Shown piece after piece: positions 25,978 through 34,080 of a DNA stretch of 64,000 nucleotides. The position numbers and the translations under genes are program-made. The number at the start of each line of letters is the position of its first letter. The first letter of the stretch is position 1. The notes beneath the pieces were generated by a model that searched no databases, had not been told where the DNA came from, and saw only the letters and a list, made by a program, of their open reading frames with translations. The stretch is from UBA6168 sp031426435 (GTDB lineage: Bacteria > Bacteroidota > Bacteroidia > Chitinophagales > Saprospiraceae), in the NCBI GenBank assembly GCA_031426435.1, contig JANPLH010000286.1, positions 3,194-67,193 of the forward strand, in the 5' to 3' direction.

Positions 25978-27006
25978 ATGCGTTTTAGGTTCAACATCAT
26001 CTACTTTGTTTTCCTGTTGGGGGTGGCGTTCTTCATCCCCATCACCCGCAAACTGGTAAGCAGGCCGGAGGAGTTTTACGGCATTGCCGAAAACCAGATA
26101 CGCTCCATCAACCTCCAGTACCCGGTCGAAATCAGGGAAATCAACGTCGCCCTTGGCGAAAAAGTGGACTCTGGCCAACTACTCGCCCGCCTCTATCGCA
26201 CCGACCTGCCCATCAAGCTCAACGACATCAACTACGAGATACGGGAGCTTCAGGTGAAACGGTTGCTCGACACCGACCACTTGCAATCGGAGGTGCGCAA
26301 ACTGGAAGCTGAGCGGGCCGCTGTGGGCGTAGCCTTTGACCAAAAAATTGCGCAGCTCGAAACCGACCACGCCGTGCAGGCCAGGGTGCTCGCCAACATC
26401 AAATCCATAGACCTCGAATCGGCAAAAAAAAGCGGCCTATCCGACCCGCATTTGCAGCGCATAGAGTCCATTAAGAAAGAGAAATCACTGGAAATCAAAC
26501 AGTTGGACGTGGACTTGGCCGAGATTCGCAATCAGATGGATGCAGCCCAAGCACCCATTGACCTCCGCATCAAAAAACTGGAAGGCGAACTGGAACTCGT
26601 AAGGCGGCAGGAAGCTGACCTTGAAATCTATGCTCCGCAAGCAGGCATCGTGGGCCAACTCGACTTTCTGGCGGGCGAAAAAATAGAGGCATATACCATT
26701 ATCATGCGCATCTATGGCACCCATCCCGACGTGGTGACCACCTATATCGGGGATGGCAGGTTGGCCGAAATCAAGCTTGGCGACGTGCTCACGGTCGGCT
26801 CCATCAACGAACCCGACTATACGGTGCAGGGCAAGGTCATCGGCCTTGGCACCCGCATCCGGGAACTGCCGGAGCGCCTGCGCCGAATCCCTGAACTTAA
26901 GGCTTGGGGCCGGGAGGTACAGCTGGCCATCCCGCTCGACAACGCTTTTTTGCAGGGGGAAAAGGTGAAGGTGACGATGAAGCGGACGGGGATATCATTA
27001 TTTTAA
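25978..27006 (+). CDS. HlyD-like membrane fusion protein
   Basis: 342 residues. One N-terminal membrane anchor (FNIIYFVFLLGVAFFIP), a first lipoyl half-motif (VEIREINVALGEKVDSGQLL), a long coiled coil (about residues 75-210, heptad-like Leu/Glu/Lys pattern), the second half-motif (YAPQAGIVGQLDFLAGEKI) and a beta-barrel region. This is a periplasmic adaptor linking an inner-membrane pump to an outer-membrane channel. The TolC-like gene follows, but no pump or ATPase adjoins. A 46-bp-arm inverted repeat separates the two genes. Confidence 0.85.
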   Translation: MRFRFNIIYFVFLLGVAFFIPITRKLVSRPEEFYGIAENQIRSINLQYPVEIREINVALGEKVDSGQLLARLYRTDLPIKLNDINYEIRELQVKRLLDTDHLQSEVRKLEAERAAVGVAFDQKIAQLETDHAVQARVLANIKSIDLESAKKSGLSDPHLQRIESIKKEKSLEIKQLDVDLAEIRNQMDAAQAPIDLRIKKLEGELELVRRQEADLEIYAPQAGIVGQLDFLAGEKIEAYTIIMRIYGTHPDVVTTYIGDGRLAEIKLGDVLTVGSINEPDYTVQGKVIGLGTRIRELPERLRRIPELKAWGREVQLAIPLDNAFLQGEKVKVTMKRTGISLF

Positions 27007-27035
27007 AGGTGCTTTTATATTCCTTATAAACCTGC

Positions 27036-27158
27036 TTTGCTGCCTTTTTTGATTTAAGATATAAGATATGCGATTTAAGATATAAGATTGTCAGAGGTTC
27101 GCCAAATCTGAAATCTTAAATCGCATATCTTATATCTTAAATCAAAAAAGGCAGCAAA
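27036..27158. repeat. Perfect inverted repeat with 46-bp arms
   Basis: Arms 27036-27081 and 27113-27158 are exact reverse complements; each contains TTTAAGATATAAGATA-type units and the end TTTGCTGCC. The 31-nt centre is not paired. Located between the HlyD-like and TolC-like genes. Confidence 0.95.
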
Positions 27159-27173
27159 TGAACCTCTATTTTA

Positions 27174-28406
27174 ATGAGAGGATTTTTATTTTTCTTCTAT
27201 TTATTAGTTTGTTGCTGCGCAACAAAGGCTCAGCTAACCGCCAACCAACTCCTCGCCTCTGCCTGGGACGACCCCACTGTGCAATTGTTGCGGGAGCAGC
27301 AGGCCTACCTCGACGGGCATGAGTTCAGTTTGCCGCTGCTTAGCCAGGTCCAATTCCGAACTGGCACCCGTGACTGGGACCCCACACAGCAGGAGTACGC
27401 TATACGCCTGGAAGGCAATACGCCCGGCATGAAGCGCACACAGGCCAGCATCCATGCTACCCTGAAATCGCTGACGGAAGCCGAGCGGCTGGTGCTGGTG
27501 GAGCGGGCATTGGTGGCACGCTACGAACTGTTGATTGACGCCTATTTTGCGAAGCAAACCCACAGCCTCCTGTTGCGCCAGCAAGCCGTGTTAAGTGATA
27601 AAAAAGCGGTGTTTGCGGAGCAACTGGCCCTTGGGGTGGAACAAGACCTCGACGACTATTTCCGAGCAGAAGAAGACCTGCTGAACGTGGAGCGGCGGCT
27701 GCACAGCCTCGGCACCGAGCAGCCCGTGCAGCGCAGCCTCGCCAAAATTTTCACGGGAAATGCGGACAGCATAACGGTGGATTCGCTCATTGACCCATTG
27801 AAGCTGCTAATGATGGCCAGCGCCAACATGGAGCGCCTGCCCCCTTCGGTGAAACGGGAGCAAGTGCAGGCTGATCTGGCCGCCCTGGAGGTGGAGATGG
27901 AGCGCATGGAAGGCCGCAACCTGTTGGATTTTGTGCAGTTTGGCTACACGGGCAATACCAATGACCCCTTCAATAACCGCTTCCGGTTAGGTGCAGGTGT
28001 CACATTGCCCTGGCCCAATGGCTCCAAGTTGCAAATGCAGCAGCGGGAACTTCAGGCACTGGAAGCCAGGGCAGAGGCCACTGCGGAGCAAAGGGCAGCG
28101 GAGGAAGCCATGCTGCGCAAGGGGGCGGAGTTCGCCAAACTTTTCGAGCAACTTATGTTCCTGAAAAAACAGGCTGCAACCTTTGCGGAGCAATACGATC
28201 CGCAGCGCCTGCATGCCAGCGGCCTCGAAAACCCGGAGACGCTGCTGCGTGTGCAGGAGAGCCTGCTGCGCCTCGAACTGGATGCACTGGCGATGGAAAA
28301 AGACAGCTACCAAGCCTACCTTGCCCTGCTCGCCGAAACGGGTTTGCTGGTACAGGAGCCCGCACGGAACTGGCTCTCCCCCGATATGGATTTGATAGCC
28401 CGCTGA
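27174..28406 (+). CDS. TolC-like outer-membrane efflux protein
   Basis: 410 residues with a signal peptide (FLFFFYLLVCCCATKA). The mature protein is mostly long amphipathic helices separated by short strand regions (EYAIRLEGNTPG and FNNRFRLGAGVTLPWP), the two-fold helix/strand pattern of TolC-type channels. Two long helical blocks, about residues 85-155 and 275-390, are rich in Ala/Glu/Leu. It would form the outer-membrane exit duct for the HlyD-like adaptor encoded just upstream. Similarity to canonical TolC is weak, so it may be a divergent member. Confidence 0.75.
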   Translation: MRGFLFFFYLLVCCCATKAQLTANQLLASAWDDPTVQLLREQQAYLDGHEFSLPLLSQVQFRTGTRDWDPTQQEYAIRLEGNTPGMKRTQASIHATLKSLTEAERLVLVERALVARYELLIDAYFAKQTHSLLLRQQAVLSDKKAVFAEQLALGVEQDLDDYFRAEEDLLNVERRLHSLGTEQPVQRSLAKIFTGNADSITVDSLIDPLKLLMMASANMERLPPSVKREQVQADLAALEVEMERMEGRNLLDFVQFGYTGNTNDPFNNRFRLGAGVTLPWPNGSKLQMQQRELQALEARAEATAEQRAAEEAMLRKGAEFAKLFEQLMFLKKQAATFAEQYDPQRLHASGLENPETLLRVQESLLRLELDALAMEKDSYQAYLALLAETGLLVQEPARNWLSPDMDLIAR

Positions 28407-28491
28407 CAGTTTTTTATAAAGCATTGCTTTAAATAATATTTTAAGCGATGTTTGCCTTTCATTGTAAAAAATTAATACAAACTTAATATTC

Positions 28492-31056
28492 ATGGCCTAT
28501 TATAAACCCTTTGCTGGCCTCCTTTGGGCAGCCCTGTTCTTATTTGCAAATTCGCTTTCGGCACAGGTGGTGCTGAACGAATATTCGGCAGCAAACCTCG
28601 GCACCAACCTTGACAACTACGGCAAGCACGAGGACTGGCTGGAGTTGTTCAACACCGACTCGGTGAATGCTGTTGATCTCAGCGGCTGGCAACTCAGCGA
28701 CAACCCCGACAGGCCCGACAAATGGGCGTTCCCGCAGGGCATCAGCATCTCGCCGAAGGGGCACCTGCTCGTTTGGCTCAGTGGCCGTGACGAGGGAAGC
28801 GGCGGGCACATCCACACCAACTTCAAGATTACGCAGACCAAAGGCACGCCCGAAGAACTGGTATTGAGCAACGCCAGCGGCATCTTGATGGACAGCAAAA
28901 AGGTGCGCAAAACGCAGCTTGGCCAGTGCGTTGGCCGCAAACAGGACGGCGGTGACGACTGGGGCCTTGCCACCGTCACCACTCCCGGTACCTCCAACAA
29001 CAATATTTATTTCTACGAAGACTTCGTATCGGAGCCTGATTTCAGCCAGCCAGCAGGTTTCTATCAAAACCCCGTCACCGTGGAAATCACCTGCGAGGAC
29101 AGCACGGCGGTCATCAGATACACCACCAACGGGAACTTGCCAACAACTGCTTCTGCCATTTACAACGGCCCCATTACCATCTCGCAGACGACGGTGCTAA
29201 AGGCCATCGCCTTTCCCGTGGGTTTTGACCAGCTGCCGAGCTTTTTGGAATTTGGCACCTATTTCATCAATGCTGACCACACGCTGCCCGTGGTTTCGGC
29301 CTCCGGAACACAATTGCTCCAGTTGGCCAATGGCGACCAACCCCTGCGGCCAAAAGGCTCTTTTGAGCTTTTCACTGTTGAAAAAGAACGAATTTCCAAA
29401 GTGACAGGAGAACTGAACAGCCACGGCCAAGACTCCTGGGTGAACGACCAACGTAGCATTGACTGGGTAAGCCGTGATGAAATGGGCGAAGACAACGCCA
29501 TTGAAGAAGCTCTCTTCCCCGGCCTCACCGAGCGGAACGAATTCCAGCGTGTCATCCTGCGGGCCTCTGGCGACGACAACTACCCCGGTGGCAGCGGCTA
29601 TACCGAGAACGGCCAGCCCGTGAGCGCCCACGTGCGGGATGCTTATATCCACAACCTCGCTGCATTGGGCGACATGAACCTGGACGTGCGCTATAGCTCG
29701 AAGATGGTCGTCTATTTCAATGGCGAATATTGGGGCGTCTATGACTTCCGCTCCTTGCCCGACGACCACGACCATACCGCCGACGAGTACAACCAAGACA
29801 AATACGACCTGGAGTACCTGCTCACCTGGGGCGATAGTTGGGCGCAGTACGACGCCAACGGCGAGGCTTTCCAGAACTGGGAGAACTTTTACAACTTCGT
29901 GGCAAGCAACGACATGGCCGACCCCAACAACTACGCCTATGTGGAAAGCCAGCTCGACGTGGCCAGCCTCTGCGATTATTTCATCGCCAACTCCGTCACG
30001 GTGGCCTCTGACTGGCTCAACTGGAACACGGGCTGGTGGCGGGGCCTGAACCCTGAAGGCACCCACCAAAAATGGGGCTATATCCTCTGGGACCTGGATG
30101 CCACTTTCGCCTATTACATCAACTACACGGGCATACCTGACACCAGTGCTACGGCCCTGCCCTGCAACCCCGAAGTGATCGACCTCAACAATTGGGGCGA
30201 CCCACAGCCGCAACGGCATATCAACCTCATCAACAAGCTGCAGGACAGCCCCAAGTTCCGGCAGTTCTACGTGACCCGGCAGGCCGACCTTTTCAAGACG
30301 ACCTTCAGTTGCGACAATATGTTGAACTATTTGGATGAAATCATCAGCATCATCGGGCCGGAAATGCCAGCGCACATTGCCCGCTGGGGCGGCACCGAGC
30401 AGCAATGGCGGGACAATGTGGAGCGGCTCCGGTTTTTCGTAGAACGCCGCTGCTCCCACCTTAACGGCGGCACTGGCCTGAACGACTGCTACCAGACTAG
30501 CGGCCCCTACGACGTTGTGCTTGTGACAGAGCCAGCAGGAGCAGGCACCATTCACGCCAATTCCTTGACATACAACCAGTTGCCAGCTTCCACGCCCTTT
30601 TTTGGCGGCATCGAAACTTTGCTGAACGTGGAGCCAGCCGGGCCTGGTTATACTTTTAGTTTCTGGAAATCGAAGCACCACAGCTTTGGAGATAGTACGC
30701 TGGCGCAAAACACCATCAACCTCACGCAGGGCGATACCCTCACAGCGGTGTTCAATTTTATGCCTTCCGGCAACGAGGAGGTGGTGGCTGGCCAGTTCGA
30801 CGCCAAAGTGCTGCCCTCGGTGTTCACACAGCAGTTCACGGTGAGCTACCATTTTGACGAGCCGTCCGTCGTTTCCATGCGCCTACTGGACGTGGCTGGC
30901 CGGGAAGTTTCCGCCCTTTTCACCGACAAGCGCATGAACGCTGGCGACCACCTTTTCGGCTTCGATAGCTCGGACAAGGGCATTGCCCCCGGCGTTTATT
31001 TCCTCAACATCAAGGTGGATGGGGCGCAGCGGACGATGAAGGTAGTGAAATCTTGA
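28492..31056 (+). CDS. CotH-kinase-family protein with lamin-tail and chitobiase-like domains, T9SS-secreted
   Basis: 854 residues: signal peptide (residues 1-25), lamin-tail-like domain (VVLNEYSAAN ... GWQLSD, about 25-150), a chitobiase/hexosaminidase C-terminal-like domain (AVIRYTTNGNLPT, about 180-260), then the CotH domain (GEYWGVYDF, later GYILWDLDATFAY) and a C-terminal T9SS sorting domain ending GVYFLNIKVDGAQRTMKVVK. CotH proteins of spore formers are protein kinases; in Bacteroidota these multi-domain versions are probably surface or released proteins of unknown substrate. A second CotH gene lies at 34081. Confidence 0.87.
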   Translation: MAYYKPFAGLLWAALFLFANSLSAQVVLNEYSAANLGTNLDNYGKHEDWLELFNTDSVNAVDLSGWQLSDNPDRPDKWAFPQGISISPKGHLLVWLSGRDEGSGGHIHTNFKITQTKGTPEELVLSNASGILMDSKKVRKTQLGQCVGRKQDGGDDWGLATVTTPGTSNNNIYFYEDFVSEPDFSQPAGFYQNPVTVEITCEDSTAVIRYTTNGNLPTTASAIYNGPITISQTTVLKAIAFPVGFDQLPSFLEFGTYFINADHTLPVVSASGTQLLQLANGDQPLRPKGSFELFTVEKERISKVTGELNSHGQDSWVNDQRSIDWVSRDEMGEDNAIEEALFPGLTERNEFQRVILRASGDDNYPGGSGYTENGQPVSAHVRDAYIHNLAALGDMNLDVRYSSKMVVYFNGEYWGVYDFRSLPDDHDHTADEYNQDKYDLEYLLTWGDSWAQYDANGEAFQNWENFYNFVASNDMADPNNYAYVESQLDVASLCDYFIANSVTVASDWLNWNTGWWRGLNPEGTHQKWGYILWDLDATFAYYINYTGIPDTSATALPCNPEVIDLNNWGDPQPQRHINLINKLQDSPKFRQFYVTRQADLFKTTFSCDNMLNYLDEIISIIGPEMPAHIARWGGTEQQWRDNVERLRFFVERRCSHLNGGTGLNDCYQTSGPYDVVLVTEPAGAGTIHANSLTYNQLPASTPFFGGIETLLNVEPAGPGYTFSFWKSKHHSFGDSTLAQNTINLTQGDTLTAVFNFMPSGNEEVVAGQFDAKVLPSVFTQQFTVSYHFDEPSVVSMRLLDVAGREVSALFTDKRMNAGDHLFGFDSSDKGIAPGVYFLNIKVDGAQRTMKVVKS

Positions 31057-31119
31057 TATCGAATATGGGATTTTGGATTTCGGCAACTTCACCGAAATCC
31101 GAAATCCCATATCCGAAAT
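31055..31119. repeat. Inverted array of CCGAAAT / ATTTCGG units
   Basis: Left arm with ATATGGGATTTTGGATTTCGG, described as facing CCGAAATCCGAAATCCCATA; it fills the gap between the convergent CotH and TonB-receptor genes and may end transcription of both. The same heptamer is inside the gene at 37390. Confidence 0.85.
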
Positions 31120-31121
31120 TG

Positions 31122-33521
31122 CTAAAACTCCCCCCGCCAAGTCATAATCGGAAGCAAACCAAGCTGCCGTTTCAGCAGCACCTTCCCTTGCACGGTGTCG
31201 AAGTAGTGGTACTGTGCGTTCTTCCGATTCGTAAGATTTTGAATATCAAGCGATAGCATGGAATTCTTACCCGTTTTGTTCCATTTTTTATAGAGGCGGA
31301 GGTCAATGCGGAAGTAGTCGTCCAGCTTTTGCGAGTAAGCTTCCTGCTGAAAATAAACCGTGTAGCCTGCAGCGGCGGAGGCTGCCGTGTCAATGGGCGT
31401 ATCCCTAAAGCCACCGAGCCAAACAGCCCGCCCGCTGATGCCATTGATGATGGTTTTACCGTTTTTTTGCTTCGCAGCCTCTCGGCCAGCGGTCAGGTTG
31501 AGGGTGTGGCCGCCATCGAAGCGGGTGCTGCGCCATTTGCCACCGACGGCAGTGTATTCCGAGCGGTAGAGGGACCCCGCCAACAGAAAGAAGAAGCGGT
31601 CGGTGAGGTATTTTTGGAGGGAGAGGTCGAGGCCGTAATTGCGGCCTTTGAAGGAGTCGTTGAAAAGTCCACCCGTTTGGAACGGGTTGCTCACTCCAAA
31701 ATAGGAGGGTGAAAAATCGGTAAAGTTGACCAAGGCGTAGCCGCTCTCCTTACCATCGTACATCGTAAGGTCAAACAATTTTTGAAAATACGTTTCTGCC
31801 TTTAAAACCACTGAATTTTGTAGCTTCAACTCGTAGTTCGCCATTAGGTGGTGCGCCCGTGGGGCAAGTGGTGCAGCCGCTTTACTCCCGTAGTCAAGTG
31901 TGTTCAACTGCATGGTCAGCGCTTGGCTGTGCAAGCCGTATGCGAGGCCGATATTACCGTCGCCCACCCGGTAGCGCAGATCTAGCCGAGGCTCGAACAA
32001 CTGCTGTTTGCGCTGGATGCTGAAAAAGCTGGCGTGAAGCCCCGCCATTACCTCCAAGCGCTCGCCGATTTGGGCGTTCCAGTCCACAAAGGGCTGCACC
32101 ACCCAGCCGCTGGCAGAGCCACTGAAGTCCCAAATCACAGCCCTTTTTCGGAGGAAAACATCAAAATCGCCAAGGTGCTGCGTGGCCTCCACACCTGCCC
32201 GCCAGCGGTAGCGGCCATTGGCCTTGTAGCTGAAAACACTGGAAAATCCCAGTTTTTGCTCCCGCAGCAGGTCGTTGTCCCACTGGTCATTGGAGTTGAC
32301 GAGGTCGGCGGTGCGCTCATGCTCCAATGCCGACAGCACCGCCACCGTGCGCCACACGCTGCGACGTCCCATGGGCTTCACATACGTCAAACCCGCCGCC
32401 CCCATTTTCGATTGAAAATCAATATTGAAAAGCTCCTTTTCTATCGTCGCCGAATCGGTGGGAGAGCGGTAGAGGGTGCTGCTCTTGCCGCCCACGCCAA
32501 AAAGGGACAGCTTGCCGCCCTTTTTGCCCGGCAGGGCAACATGAAAAGCCACGTCCTGGTATGCCGTTTCTTCATCGCCAAAATCAGCGCCCATCGCCGT
32601 GAGTAGGCCCGTAAACGAATACCGGTAGTTCACCAAAAAAGAGGGACTCGCCGCTTTCGCAGCCCCTGACTGCCCGCTGCCAACTGCCGAACTGCCAACT
32701 GAAATTGGGCCTTCCGCAGCTGCTTCAATGCCAATGAAACCCGCTTGTGCTATCAGTTCGTGGCGCTGGTCGTTGCCGCTGCGCAAGCTCATGTCCATGA
32801 TGCCGCCGAGGGCATTGCCGTACTGCGCTGGGAAGGCACCCGTAAGCAAGCTGCTGCTGCCGAGCAATTGGGCGCTGAGGATGTTCACGCCGCCACCTGC
32901 CCCAGTTGGTCGGTCGCTGAAAGTGCCAGCATTTGCGGTGTGGTTGGGGTTCACGATTTCCACACCTTCCAGCCGCCACTGGAGGGCATTGGGCGAATTG
33001 CCCCGCACGGAAATGATGTTCGTGCCATCGTTGTCGCCCGCTACACCGGGGTAGGCCATGGCCAACCTTGCCGGGTCGAAATTGGTGCCGGGAAAGCGGA
33101 ACTGCTCCTCCACGCTGAAGTTCAGGCGGTTGATGGGGGCATCGGACGAATTGCTGAGGGAAGATGCTTTTACTATTATGGCCTGCAAGCTGTCCGCCCG
33201 CTCCCGTAGCTGTATGTTCAGCACCGTCTCCCGGCCTGATGCCACCAGCACTTCGGTGATGGTCAGCGTCTCGTATCCGAGGTGAGAAACTTGGAGTTGG
33301 TAGCGGCCAACCGGTAGCTTTTCGATGATATAATTACCTGATTCATTGGTGGTTGTGCCAATGGGTGGGTTGGTTTTGAGCAGATAAGCGGTCGCTCCGT
33401 TCAATGGTTCGCCGTTGTCGGCGTCCCTCACATTTCCCCGCAGGGTTTGCCCCGGAGATTGCGCAAGTACAGTAGTTGCGAAGCAAATAAAGGTGAGCAA
33501 GAGTGGTATTAGTTTTTTCAT
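31122..33521 (-). CDS. TonB-dependent receptor with CarboxypepD_reg-like domain
   Basis: 799 residues from MKKLIPLLLTFICFATTVLA, a signal peptide. Residues about 22-105 form a CarboxypepD_reg-like domain (LRGNVRDADNGEPLNGATAY, YQLQVSHLGYETLT). The plug domain contains ISVRGNSPNALQWRLEGVEI; the barrel follows to the C-terminus. It would import a ligand across the outer membrane using TonB energy; no SusD partner adjoins, so a sugar polymer is less likely. In the barrel, SVGSSAVGSGQSGAAK (bases near 32670-32701) is a translated heptamer array in a probable loop. Confidence 0.9.
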   Translation of the reverse strand: MKKLIPLLLTFICFATTVLAQSPGQTLRGNVRDADNGEPLNGATAYLLKTNPPIGTTTNESGNYIIEKLPVGRYQLQVSHLGYETLTITEVLVASGRETVLNIQLRERADSLQAIIVKASSLSNSSDAPINRLNFSVEEQFRFPGTNFDPARLAMAYPGVAGDNDGTNIISVRGNSPNALQWRLEGVEIVNPNHTANAGTFSDRPTGAGGGVNILSAQLLGSSSLLTGAFPAQYGNALGGIMDMSLRSGNDQRHELIAQAGFIGIEAAAEGPISVGSSAVGSGQSGAAKAASPSFLVNYRYSFTGLLTAMGADFGDEETAYQDVAFHVALPGKKGGKLSLFGVGGKSSTLYRSPTDSATIEKELFNIDFQSKMGAAGLTYVKPMGRRSVWRTVAVLSALEHERTADLVNSNDQWDNDLLREQKLGFSSVFSYKANGRYRWRAGVEATQHLGDFDVFLRKRAVIWDFSGSASGWVVQPFVDWNAQIGERLEVMAGLHASFFSIQRKQQLFEPRLDLRYRVGDGNIGLAYGLHSQALTMQLNTLDYGSKAAAPLAPRAHHLMANYELKLQNSVVLKAETYFQKLFDLTMYDGKESGYALVNFTDFSPSYFGVSNPFQTGGLFNDSFKGRNYGLDLSLQKYLTDRFFFLLAGSLYRSEYTAVGGKWRSTRFDGGHTLNLTAGREAAKQKNGKTIINGISGRAVWLGGFRDTPIDTAASAAAGYTVYFQQEAYSQKLDDYFRIDLRLYKKWNKTGKNSMLSLDIQNLTNRKNAQYHYFDTVQGKVLLKRQLGLLPIMTWRGEF
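32670..32701 (-). repeat. Intragenic CTGCCAA (CAGTTGG family) array
   Basis: CTGCCCG, CTGCCAA, CTGCCGAA, CTGCCAA on the plus strand; inside the TonB receptor frame, one unit of 8 nt. Confidence 0.85.
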
Positions 33522-33550
33522 GGCAATGCATATAACAAAGGTTCGTGAAG

Positions 33551-33686
33551 GTTTCAAGTTTTAGGTTTCATGGAGTTTTCTCGTAATTTGGAGGTGACTA
33601 GCGTTTTTGAAATGACTTTAATAGCAACGCAACCATTACAAAAATGATTGTAGCAGGCATTTCCATGAAACCTGAAACTTGAAACC
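33551..33686. repeat. Inverted repeat with about 24-bp arms
   Basis: Left arm GTTTCAAGTTTTAGGTTTCA(TGGA), right arm TCCATGAAACCTGAAACTTG(AAACC), differing by one base, around an 87-nt centre. Lies upstream of the TonB receptor and downstream of the CDGSH gene. Confidence 0.85.
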
Positions 33687-33765
33687 TCACGTACCATTGC
33701 ATAAAAACAAAGGTGACACCTTTCAACTGAAAGTGTCACCCTTGGCTTGGCTAAACTGTCGTTCG

Positions 33766-33996
33766 TCAAACCACTTTCTTCGGCGGCAGGTCAAATGCCA
33801 CTGCCGCTTCCGCAAAGCCGTACGCCTTGTGCGCCCCATCGCAAAACGGCTTGTTGGCGCTGTGCCCACAACGGCAAAGCGAGACGATAGTTCGGCCTTG
33901 GAGGCCGTAGGCATTGCCCGCTGGGTCGAGGATTTCAAACTCCCCATCCACTTTGATGGAGCCGTTGTTGTTGATAGTAATTTTCGTTTTTTCCAT
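33766..33996 (-). CDS. CDGSH-type iron-sulfur protein
   Basis: 76 residues from MEKTKITINNNGSIKVDGEF. The motif CRCGHSANKPFCDGAH near the middle has the C-x-C-x2-S/H-x3-P-x-C-D-G-x-H spacing that binds a [2Fe-2S] cluster through three cysteines and one histidine. This short single-motif form is like bacterial redox or cluster-transfer CDGSH proteins; it has no membrane anchor. It is likely cytoplasmic. It lies downstream of the CotH gene, separated by a long inverted repeat. Confidence 0.92.
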   Translation of the reverse strand: MEKTKITINNNGSIKVDGEFEILDPAGNAYGLQGRTIVSLCRCGHSANKPFCDGAHKAYGFAEAAVAFDLPPKKVV

Positions 33997-34008
33997 GTTA
34001 AAAGGTTT

Positions 34009-34074
34009 GTGGTCGCCCAATTTATTGGGCTGGCCGATGATACTAATGGCCTGCCCAATAAATTGAGCGGCCAC
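34009..34074. repeat. Inverted repeat with 27-nt arms
   Basis: Arms 34009-34035 and 34048-34074 (core CAATTTATTGGGC) match with three mismatches around a 12-nt loop, in the gap between the CotH and CDGSH genes. Confidence 0.85.
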
Positions 34075-34080
34075 AATGAA

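Noticed and set aside
29197..30852. Long open frame of 551 codons on the strand opposite the CotH gene
   Set aside because: Codon pattern of the CotH gene leaves the antisense frame open; the translation has no domain and no start context.
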